DNA of 56,000 nt from Glandiceps talaboti (taxonomy: Eukaryota > Hemichordata > Enteropneusta > Spengelidae): the NCBI RefSeq assembly GCF_964340395.1, contig NC_135557.1, positions 4,920,216-4,976,215 of the forward strand, in the 5' to 3' direction. A model generated the notes under the pieces. The model ran no database searches. It worked only from the letters and a program-made list of their open reading frames with translations, and was not told where the DNA came from. The position numbers and the translations under genes were made by a program. Numbering within the stretch: position 1 is the stretch's first letter; each line of letters opens with the position of its first letter. Shown piece by piece: positions 37,501 to 49,500 of this stretch.

Positions 37501-40500
37501 AGACTCTGTTGACTCTGCTGACGACTGAAAGCTTACGATATCACTTGATTGTAAAAACCACTGTCTTTTATAATATAAACCAGCTGCCCCAATTACTAAT
37601 GAACCAAGAGTTAATAAAATCATAGTATTAGTACTATTAAATTGCGAGCTTTTATTGTCTGACTCAGTTACCTTAGTTGCCTTCATTGGTTCCATTGATT
37701 TGGCGCTATCGACAATTGGTTCTTTTGTTTTTGATTTTTTTCGTTTTTTTGTTTCAGCTGAAATTACTGCTAATTTTTTTCCCCATGCAACCCTTCCTGG
37801 ATTTTTAGTTTTACTGTTTGTAGTAACAGTCTCTACATGAGTTTCTACTTGAGTTTCTACTTGGGGTTGTGTTATACTTTCTGTATCACTCATTTTTACA
37901 CTAATATATATAATAATTATATAATAACTATATAATACAAAATATTTAAAATATTTGTCTTTTCAAGTCTTTTCAAGTCATTTCAAGTATTGTTAAATTA
38001 CTTTAATTTTTTGAAACTCTTTTCAACTAAGTCAAGTTCCAAGTTGTTTTCAATATCTTGATCAAGTTCTTGGTTAAGTTCTTGATCAAGTTCTATAGCA
38101 AGTTCTTTAACAAGATCTTGATCAAGTTGACTCAAGTCATTAAAGTCTACTTGATTCAAGTCATTCAACTCATTCAAGTCATTCAAGTCACTTTTCTTAG
38201 GACAAGTGTGACCAGTGTGTGTTGCAAAGTTAATATTATTTAAAATGGTGAGGCCACCACTTGTCAATGCCAAAAGAGGACCATAACTGTATGCTAACTT
38301 TCCAGTAAGTTGTTTGAATTGATTTGTAACAAGAAAATTGTTTTTCAAGTCGTCACTTAATTTATTCACATTATGTACGGGAAGCACAAGTCCTACTATT
38401 TTACTAATCCCAAATAAAACTCCATTTACAATGTTGTCACTTACGAGAGAACTGTAAGTGCTTTCATGTATCTTATAATATTTTTCAATTTCTTTATCGC
38501 TCGCTTTTTCAATATGTTCAAGAGTGAAATTTTTTCCTAAGAAAGCTTTTGATTGTCCAGCAGCAATGATACAAAGTAATCTTTCTCTGTACTTAACTAT
38601 TGGAGACACCTGTGGCTCTGATATTGCTGCTGTCGGCTGTAAAATAGTGAGATCTGACAATGTTTGTTCCATTTTGTTATAGTAACTATATAATAATAGT
38701 AAAATATTATTTATTTTGTAAAAAAAGTAGATGATAACTAACGCAATAAATAACCAACAAATATTGGTAACATCACTGATTAACAGCAATGACATGTTAA
38801 TGACATATTATACTAAATCTATACTATATCTATACTAAATCTATACTATAAGGTTGTCTTAAACGAAATACTAATTTACTATAAGGAGTATATTTTAATT
38901 GTTTTATACATTCATTAATTTCTTCCTTATTTAATTCCATCCCATAATTTTCAATTATCTCTTTCACATCATTTTTACTCGGTGTGTAATACAGAACGAG
39001 CATACCGATGTTTTCTCAAAATGTCTTAGCGATACTCGTAAGTTGTTGCGTAAGTACCCATACGCTAATATTATCATGACGAGCTGAAAATGCTAACTTT
39101 GTTAAAATATTGACACGAGATTTGACATCCTTCGTGAAAGCGCAGTCATCTAGTATGATTAGACTTTTTGTATTTTTATAACACTCATACAAGAGTTCAA
39201 TACTTTCATTTATTTTTTCTATGTTGGGAATCGTTATAATAATGTTCGAGTCTTTGTAAATACATTTTTTATCGTAAGCTTTATTGTTTATGAACGTCGG
39301 ACAGATTATGATTATGTAATCGAATACGTTTTTATAATACGTTTGTAATAGTTCCATAATGAACTCTGTTTTACCCGAACATGTCGGTGCACTAATAAGC
39401 ATATTGAAAGGAGGGTCAAGCCAGATCATTTTCGAGTATTCTATACTGTACTAATAGTATTAATATATAATAGATTTTAATTTAGATTCTTGAATTTTAA
39501 GCATAGCATCACTTATAATGAAAATATTTGCAGTTATTTTTTCTTGCGGGTCTGTGGATTCTCGTTGAATTTCCAGTTGAACCCCATCTTTTGTATTCAT
39601 AACTTTCAGACCACAACCATGATATCTATTATCCTTAAAACTTCTTAAATCAATAAACAAACAATATTTATTTAACAGAAAGTTTTCCTCAGTTATTTCC
39701 TCTAGTTTATCGCAACAGAACTCGGGTGACATGAAATAACGTCTGGTTTCTTCCCAAAATTTTCTAGGAGATAATCCCTGTGTATACACTTTCTTTGCGA
39801 TACCTTCTATCGTTATTGCAACAGAATTAATACTAGGATTAAAGAATAATTCGGTATCTAATGCATTTTGTAGCTGTGGTTTACTGAATAATACAAAAAT
39901 TCCTTTCAAGCTTCTACTTGTTATATTAATATTCTCGTTAATAATTGTATTCGTACCAGAGAAGTTAATTGTTCTGAAATGTTGAATATGTTCGTAAAGA
40001 AAACTTTTACCGCTGTTATAATAACCCTTAATTTCCATAGCTAACTTTGGATCTCTTATCGTTTCATATTCAAGTTGGATGTTTGTTAAAGTATAATCCC
40101 AACCATCCGTGTCTTCACTTACTAGGATTTTATTAACAGGAGCAAGAGTAATCTCCCATTCGATATGACTTCCTAAGCTTGAAGGATATACGGCTCCATG
40201 ACCATTCATTATAGGATGCAATTTCGCGAGATCGATCGCATATTTTTTACCGTATGCCTTATGAAGTGCACCCTCTCCTAAGAAAGCCCCACCACCAACT
40301 CCATCGATATTATCGCTTCTCAATTTTCGGAGATTTTGTGACTGAATTCCATACAGTGTTTTATTTGTTCTATCTGAATACAGATCTTTATACGTTTGTA
40401 CTAAATTGTAGTTTGTTAAATCCATTAAGATTTCCCCTTCGAATTTTAAAACTAATCGACTGATGATGTTAGCAGACAGGTTTTGAACAACGAAGTTCTT

Positions 40501-43500
40501 ATTATGACCATTTAGTTTAAGATAAAAAACAAGATTGAATTTACCCGTTAGAACAACAGTGTCCTCTAATTTTGGACATCTGATATATAAAACTTCACCG
40601 GGTTTTGCACGATTTGGATTATACGTTACAACGTTACAACTCTATTGTAAGGCATTTTTCTTATACTATATATTACATTTATACTAAAATACAAAAAAAT
40701 ATTAGTATATTTAATAGTATTTTATTTTTTCATTTTATTTAATTATTTATTTTGTTTGTTTAGTTAAAATCCGTTCATAAAGGTATACCGCTATTGCAGT
40801 TGCCAACAACCATACATGTTCAGCTATAAATCCTACAACTTGTCCCGCTGTTTTTAAAACAAATGACACGATAGTACCGATAATACCTGGCAGTGCCATC
40901 GCTGCTTTATTACCTAACCATTTTAATACATCCGCAACACATTTAATAACTGCTTTGACTGGCCCACCGCTGCTTCCGCTACCGCTACTACCAATGGGTG
41001 GTGATTTCATACCTAATGTAATGGCTATGGTAGTTATAACTAAACCGAGTGCTGTTGCCAATGAAACTATAGTAACTCCATTACGTTTGAAAAGAATTAC
41101 CAGTTTATCTTTAATACTAAGATTTGGGTCTTTGAGTACTTCTTTCAAAGAAGATGTCTCAGCTAACTTATTGTGTAAAATATCAGTTTCTTTATTATAT
41201 TTTAAGATATGAACCTCAATTCTACCTAATTCCTTTTTTTCATCTTGCGTTAATTCTTCGATTTTTTGTCTGTTTTCCAATTCTTTTTTTCTATCATACA
41301 AATCTTCTAAACTCTTGACTGCTGTATCAATTTCTTTACGCATGATTGTATATTCAGGGTTGAGTTCATTTTATTCTTCAATTTTGTTTTCAACCTTACT
41401 GATTTCATCTTTATTACCTACAGTGTCTCTTCTGAGGTAGGCTTGATAGTCCCTTAATTGACCAACCATTGATGGTGTTAAATCTATTGCTTCGACTTCA
41501 TCCACATTAACGGTAACGATGGTAACAACGGACCGATAGTCGCAGCAGCAGTGTTAACAGCAGCATCCTCGAAAAGTCTATTAACAGCTGCAGTGCGAAT
41601 TTTATTTTTTATTGTACTTTTAGCTAAAAGTTTACCGTTTCTTGTAATCCGTTGGTTTCTTATGTTATGATACAACTCTCCATCCTTTCCTACATATGTA
41701 TTTAATTGTAATTCAGTTCGATTAACTGGCACGCCACTTTTTTTGATAACTGCATCAATAGTATCTTCCAATGCTTTATTTCTAAATTCAGTCAATTTAG
41801 CTCCAGCGGGAGCTGCTGGGTCAACTGTGGGGCCAACAGGGTCTGTAAATGATGTTTCCTGGAAGCCATCCATTAATTCAAAATCCAACGAATCTTGTTC
41901 GTAGTCTGTCATTTCCAAGTCTACTCCAGGGTCTCCAAGGTCATCTACATTTTCGTCTTCAAAAGGATTAATATCGAAAGGATCAAAGTCAGTCATCTTA
42001 CTAATATTATAGCAAAGCTAAATGTTATATAATACTATACAAATAAGTAACTTAAAAATATTATCCCAACTATTATTCCCATCGTTGAATATTCATGAAC
42101 AACGTCATGCTCTCCATGCTCTGGTGTTACTGCTACCGCTGCTGGCTCTGCTACCGCGACTGCTGGCGCGACTGACGATGCTGGCGCATCTAGTCGTTCT
42201 ACTGGATCATCATGACCTTCCATTTCTTTTAATGCTGATTCTTTTACGTCATTATTTATGTTGTTATAACCGAACTTCATATCTTCTGTCGCTTGTTGTA
42301 AAAAATTGTTATAACCCGCCACATTCATATTCAAATTTATAATCATTTTACTCAGGATTAACCATAAAGAAGGAGAAATGGCTAGATCTAACTTTACCCT
42401 CGTTGCATTAATTACATTTTGATAACGTGGTATACTATCATCCTCATTAATGCCTCTCGTCTCATCCTCGAGTAATGAAATCATTTTTTGTCTCGTTTCT
42501 TGACCAGCACCGCCAGAGTCTGCTATACTTACTCGCATGTCTGCTTGACTTCCTAACACGCAATATACATAAGATTCGATCGATCGATTCAATCTTCCTA
42601 AACCCGCTTGCGTAAAACCTGTGCTGTTTGGTAAAACAAAATAATTGTACTGCTTATAATCGGGATTTTGAAATTTATACCAATGCCAACTTCTGCGAGC
42701 CTCATCTGGAGCATCAGGGTTTTCAACCATTGTACTTGATATTTATATCTTTTATATATGTTTTTTTCCACCACTCATAACCGACACCTATACCATTGTT
42801 TCCCGATGTGTCATACGTGAATCTGAAATCTGTATTATAATCTAATCCGAATTCATCGCATATTCTATGATAAGACGATACATGATATAAATTATCGACT
42901 TTATTAAAAGTGTCGGGGTTGTCAGGTTGTGGGAAAGAAAGTTCATTTAATATTCTTCTTATCGTAAAGTACACGTGAAATCTAAAAAATGATTGAATCT
43001 GTTTAGGGATCTCATCATTATACAGATGATCATGAATACTAACACCGCATCCGGTCGTAGCTAACCAAACAGCAAAATTCAATTGTTGATCCCAGTAATG
43101 CATATTTGGACCTTTCAACCACTTGTTAGCACTGTCTGCATTAAAATGACTTATTATGTAGTTTTTGAATATATCTCTCAATTTTATATTGAATCGCTCG
43201 GTTTCACTTACAAAAACAACCATGTTGACTAATATGTCTCGTATATCCACGGATAACTTTTTATCAAATGGTTGATGTAGTGCATAGTTAGCATTTTTAT
43301 CTAAAGTAAATGGTTTTGGAAAATGCAGCTGTTCCTGCAGTTCCGGAACGACTAAAGGTGACTTTGGCTTTGGTTTTGTCTTCGTCTTCGTTCTTGTTAA
43401 TGGTGGTGATTCTGTATAAAACGGTCTATATAAATTTGGTTTTCTTGTTAATTTTATCTCTGGTCTTTGTGTTAGCGTAGCTGGTAATCCTAATGACCAC

Positions 43501-46500
43501 ATTTTTTCAAGTCCTATATAAAACATACTAATAAATTTCCATAATTATCTTGAAATATACGTCTGTTCCTAGTATCTTGTATTAATTTAAGAACCCAGTA
43601 TTCATTCAAATATTTAACTTCTTGGTTGTCCTCTGAGTCAGGAAATAAATGTACGAATTCAATACGTTTAAAAAAATTCTTTTTTTCGACTTCTTTACAA
43701 AAGGCTAAAATAATCTGATATAAATTTTGATCTTTCAATTTTACCCCTGTATTTACATTTAATACATGCATATTTTTTCTTCTCAAGTTGTCCCATTCTA
43801 GCTCTACAATAAAACCAAGGACGTCTTTGTATTTGTTTAAAAATTTAGTTATATTATGTTCTCCAAACATAGTGTACTATACATTATATTCTTTTAATTT
43901 TTTAATTTTTTAAAAATATTTTCAATCGGTTCCCAAGAATTGAATTTATCGCCATATCCTAACCATTTTACCAATGCGTATTCATGACCTTTTATTTTTT
44001 CTAACGTAATATTTTTTCAATTTTATATTTAACGTATTTAACGTATTTTTTCAATTTTATATTCCTTCAATTCCTTAGTGGCTATATTATCAATCGATAA
44101 TTCTTGCTCATAAAACGTGCCTTCAATGTCTTCACCCGATAAATCTTCCAGAGTGTAAACAATAACAGGACCAAAGATAATTTGTTTGATTTTGAAAAGT
44201 TCACGCGTATAGTTTGGTAGATATCCTTTGGCAAACACGTTCTTGTATTTGGAAATTCTCACAGTATCACCAATATTAAACTTCGGAGTTCCATATTCAA
44301 CAGTGAGATAAGCACCGTACAAATTATACCAAACGATATTTTCATTCTTTGGTAATGATGCTTCCTTCGGAGTCATGTGGATTGAATTGTGGTAGGTATT
44401 GTTATAACCATCCACTAATCGATCTAGTACGTCGATCCAATTTCTAGTTTGTTTATCAGTAAAATATTTATACATACGTGATTTAAGTATCCTGTTAAAA
44501 CGCTCGACAACCGATGCCTTTTTATCTGACCGTGTACTAAACCACTCAATTTCACGATTTTCAAAGAGATCTTTAACATGCTTATTGTAAAATTCTCGAC
44601 CTTCATCAAACTGTATTTTATTCGGTTCACGGTCTTTAAAAATTAACTCAAAGGAGTCAGCCATTTCAATACCACGTTTTGACTTGAGTGGTATCGCCCA
44701 GGCATACTTCGATAACACATCGATAACAGTCAGGATGTAACGATAATCTTTGTTACCCTGATTCTTACTCTGGTCATTGGGCATCTCTACAATGTCAGCT
44801 TGCCACTGGTCATCGATTCCAGAAACAATTACTTTGCGGTAAGGGAACTTTTTAATCGCTGGTTTGTGCATAGTGTAAACTTCTTGTCCTTCTAACCATT
44901 GTTTCAATTCCTTATACTTAATATATTAAATTTTTTTTTGTTTCTTATCTTCGTTCACTTTCTGATCTGCTTTGATTTTACGCCACAATTTTGCGATGCC
45001 GCTGTATGCTAAATCAGAATTATAATACAAGTCTCGCAAATACTGATCCATAGTATAGTATATATACAGTAAACATTATTAGTAAATTTTTATTTTTTTT
45101 ATTTTATTATTTCATTATTTCATTATTATTTTTATTATTATTTCATTATTTGACTATAGCGTGTGGCTCTGAATAACCATTCAGTTTATAATACTTTAAA
45201 TAACGTTCCAAAGGTGGTGTATAATTGACAGCTTTTTGCATTTCGAGAGACTTCATGAATACTTCCTGAATGAATTCCTGAGGTGTTTCAGAGTAAATAT
45301 TTGCTTGCGTATATGTTACTAATTCTTTGAAATTCTTATATTGTACTTTTAATCGTGACACTTTATCCGATAATTTTAAGTTTTGGTTGACAACTGTAAC
45401 AACTATTGGAACAGCTGCTAATAAACTGACAAAAACTGGAATCGCAGGAACAGCAGCTAATGCACCAACTCCTGAAATAATCCCACTAGTAATAAGTATT
45501 CCTTTATTAACACGACTTAATAATTTATAAGAACATCTATACGCACTACATACTCTAGTGAGATAATTACTCAAATCCTGTATTGAGGTAATATTTTGAT
45601 CAATCATTTTATGGTATCACTTTGTATCACTTTATATATGTAAAAATATTATTTTTATAACTATAAGGTTTGATAATTAAAGTGGAATGAAACACTACTT
45701 CTAAATATTGACGATTTGGTATTTCAATAGAATTTAATGGTTTCAAATTCATATTTAAAGTCGTATGATTCTGGAGGTATATCAGTTATATATGTACAAA
45801 TATCATTTTTAAAAGGTTTGATAATTAAAGTGGAATGAAAGGCTACTTTTAAATCTTGACAATTAAATACCTCAAAAGAAGAAGTAATTTTCGATTTATT
45901 TTGCACTACTAAAAATCGAGAAATAGATGCTGGTATAATTTGTTTGTTTATAATAAATGTTGAATGAGTTATAGTTTGTGTATCTCTAGATCTATCGGTA
46001 GAAAACTTTAAATTAACATTAATTATTCCCCTCTCATTATTATTCTTTAAAATACCACCACTATCTGCAAAATGTTGTATATGATAAGTTCCTGGTAGTA
46101 TATAGTTTTTATTTTTCTATCTCTTCATATATTACTTTATTTGTGTTTATTATATGAGAAAATTCATTTAACAATATTCTAATAATTCTTTTGCGGTTTA
46201 TTTGAATTATTGCAATTTCTGGTTCTTTTGGTTCTTCTGGTTCTTCTGGTTTTGCAGTTTTCACAGGTTTTGGAGGTAGTATAGGTTTTAACATGAATGT
46301 ATTATTTCCATATTCTAAGTGATATTTAACACCTGTGATTGGTTTCTTAAATTTAATATCCCTAAGATCATTGAGAGATAAGCTTCGCGAGTTTAATGTT
46401 GTGGTCATTATTATGTGTATATATAATTAATCTATTTAAAATACTTTTAAACTAATGAATAACTCTGTATTTGGACGAACCATGATGAATGTATGTAAGC

Positions 46501-49500
46501 ATCGTAATATAAAATTATGTACAACAGAAAAACAAATAAAAAAATTAGTATCTAAACCAACGTTTGTTACGCAAAAAATTATAACTAAAGGATTGGTTGC
46601 TGTTGAAAATAAAAAGGCTACTTTTAAATCTTGACAATTGCACTACTAAAAATCGAGAAAGTTAATCTTTCCTTTTTATTTTCAAATTCTGGTGCCGAAC
46701 TATCACAAGTGGGGCAATTCTCTCGTATTGTAATGTATCTCTGTATATTAGGATCCATTAATATTCATATATTACATCTCTTTTTATCTGTTTAAATAGG
46801 CGCACTGACCTTGGTAACCTTGGTAACCTGACCTTGAAACAGTATGTAACAAGTTAAACAGTTGTAACAAGTTGTAACATGTTGTAACATGTTAAACAGT
46901 TGTAAAGTGCATTGACCTAGTCAACTGACCTTGGTAACCTTGGTAACCTTGTAACCCTTAGTGACCCTTAGTGACCCTTAGTGACCTTGTAACCTAGACA
47001 TGCCTGTGGTTGCCTGAGGCATGTCACTGAGTCATTGACAATGTTCAATTAGATAGATACAATGACTACTATATGAGTCATGGCAGTGTGACGGGGAAGT
47101 CATAGCGTAGCAGCGTAGCAGCGTAGCAGTGAGGCTACTAAGGTTTTAATTTACTTATAATAGGTATAATAAGTTAAAATAGACATTGTCAATTTTACTA
47201 TAGCAGCAAGACTTAATTAACTTATAATGAGTTTAAACAGAATATGTCAATTTTTAGTCAATTTTTACTTATAAGGTTTAATTAACCTTTTAACAGGTTA
47301 TATATATATTAAAAAAATATATGAATAAATTAATTAATATAGATATAAGACTTTATTTACTGTATAACAAGTGAAAAAAGGACTGATCCGGAACCCCCCA
47401 TTTTCTATACTCCTGCAATCAACAGTGTACATGCAGTCAATGCGAATATGACAAAAAACAACATTTAATCGCACTTGATCCTTTTTTTTAAAATTCCGTT
47501 TGCTTGTTTCTTTTAAGAAAGGGTGTGACAGAATACTGTAATTTCAAGAAGTTTATATACATACATATTATCTTCTATATTTCAGTTGAATTATTCCAGC
47601 TGAAACAACTATTCTCTGAACATATTCCAAGAAGGGAACTAGAGAACATAACGCACCCTATGGGATTGTTCCGTATTCTGCAAGACAATGCCATAATTAA
47701 AAGAGACAACAAGAAGGATCTCATAAAGTCGCTGTCTGCCATCAAGAGATTTGATTTGATAAAAATGATAGACCCTGACTATAGACGGGGTATGTATAAT
47801 CTGAATATAGTCATAGACGGTCCACCCTCTCTTAAGGTATAGCCATCATGTTGGTGCTGTTTCTCTCCATCCGCCCAACCAAGCTCTCTGCTGATAAAAG
47901 GAATTCGATTTCAACATGACAGGCCAAATTATATGTATAAGGAAATATTATATGAACTCTGACATCGACTATCATTGTTAATTTCGTGCTTAGCTGTACA
48001 ATTATAGATCTCATATTTGTATCGCAAGAGGTAAGTGGGAGGCTACGGAAGGTTTTTGAGTTCATAGGGTGGGGCTTGAGAGTTTTAAGGGTGTTTAGGG
48101 AGGTGCGAGGTGACTGCCTGAACTATAAATTATTCTGTCCCCTAGTGTCTTCTTTTAGGCATAGTGAACTCCCCTTTTTCAGCTTATTTGACCCGATTGA
48201 TGGATATATTATTTTCTTCACTATTCTTATTTTGTTCACAATTGATGCTGGTATAGGTTGCATGAGTCAAAATGTAAACAGAAACTCTAAACATATGCAA
48301 AGTTAAAATTCAACATTCCCAAGAGTATATCGCAATGCTTTAAAGCGTCATCATGTCAACACTTCTTAAGCAGGAAATTGTTTCTTGAGACGTTACAAAA
48401 ATGGACATTGCATATCACATTGAAAACTTATGGCTAATCTGGGCCAGTCATGAGAGGATATTCATGGAAATCGTCAACTTGGAAAATGCTTGGTCCAAAT
48501 ATTTGTAGGTAGGGGTGCGACACCCCCCCCCCCCCCATGATGCCTACACAGTTGTGTTGAACAACTTCGAATCTTTGTTATTTAACCTTCCTTTGTTGTT
48601 TGTACTCGAATTTTATGTATTTATTTATATTTGTTGTATGTACAATTCCTAAAAAGGGGATTATTATAATATAATATAATATAATATAATATAATATAAT
48701 ATAAAACAATCTAATCTAACCTAATCTAATTGATATGAGGGATAAAAAATGTGGGACATATGTCTATGGGTGTTTCCACTGTATCTCTCATTATGCGAGA
48801 TTTAATGATCTTATATGGAAGACAACAAAAGATTCACAATATTCATATAGTCATTATTGTAACCTTAGATAATAGTCACATGGATAACTGCTTTCTACAA
48901 AGAACTCGTACCAAATTTTCCAACAGATCACTTTCCAACACAAGACACAGAAATAGAACAAGGTAAGGTATACTTTATTGAAATCTTTCTGACAGGCTAA
49001 TTAATCGACATCATGAAAATCATGTCAGATAATCAGTGGAATTTATACCAAAAATGCTATAGTTGAAGATGTTACAACATCAAAACCAATTTGAAGCAGG
49101 ATTTATGTGGTAAAGGGGAAATAGTTATTGAAATATGATTGTGTTTCACTGACCCCCTGTGTCGATATATGGGACATTAAGTAAACAATCACATTTAATG
49201 TCCTCAGGCATTCAAGTGTCTATTACTATGTTATCAGATTATGTCGTCGTTCAAGACCATGACCATTTCCTGTGACCTTAACCTTCATGATGTAGCTTTT
49301 AGTTGTAATGAGTCATTTGCAAATTAAATTGCTTTAGGGTCGTTTGCATAATTAATAGTTTTCAGTAATTATGCTATAATTTGATACATACATTCATGAT
49401 TACGGAGTGTATATGTCTCGTCAACTTATTGATGTAGAATGTCTTAGTTTTAATGATCATTTGCATCATTAACATTTTTAGTAACTAGTCTATATCTTTA

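Larger units (their letters stand above)
34665..47414. mobile_element. Polinton/Maverick-type element, 12.75 kb, replicase-deficient
   Basis: Bounded by terminal inverted repeats that start AG and end CT, and by a 6-bp direct duplication GCAATC (34659-34664 and 47415-47420). TIRs of hundreds of bp with AG ends and a 6-bp target duplication are the hallmark of Polintons. Inside are an rve integrase with chromodomain remnant, an A32-like packaging ATPase, a capsid-protein candidate, a remnant of type B DNA polymerase and many small proteins. Genes run mostly on the - strand; one gene at the left end and the polymerase remnant at the right end run on the + strand. Autonomous Polintons are usually 15-20 kb with a full polymerase of roughly 1000 residues or more, so this copy is internally reduced. 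It lies in the intron between two DED exons of gene B. No adenovirus-type cysteine protease was recognised. Confidence 0.9.

Noticed and set aside
37998-38795. Start of the 265-residue frame at its first ATG
   Set aside because: The first 41 codons are a hydrophobic low-complexity run in AT-rich spacer; the ATG at 38672 fits the family-like start better, though the longer form is not excluded.
42022-42342. + strand Leu-rich frame
   Set aside because: Shadow of the - strand gene 42035-42730, caused by its Ala/Val-rich linker.
36566-46408. Adenovirus-type maturation protease
   Set aside because: I looked for the His, Asp/Glu, Cys pattern in the element's unassigned proteins and did not see it.
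47832-48306. Short frames after the DED exon
   Set aside because: No splice sites in phase and no domain; intron sequence.
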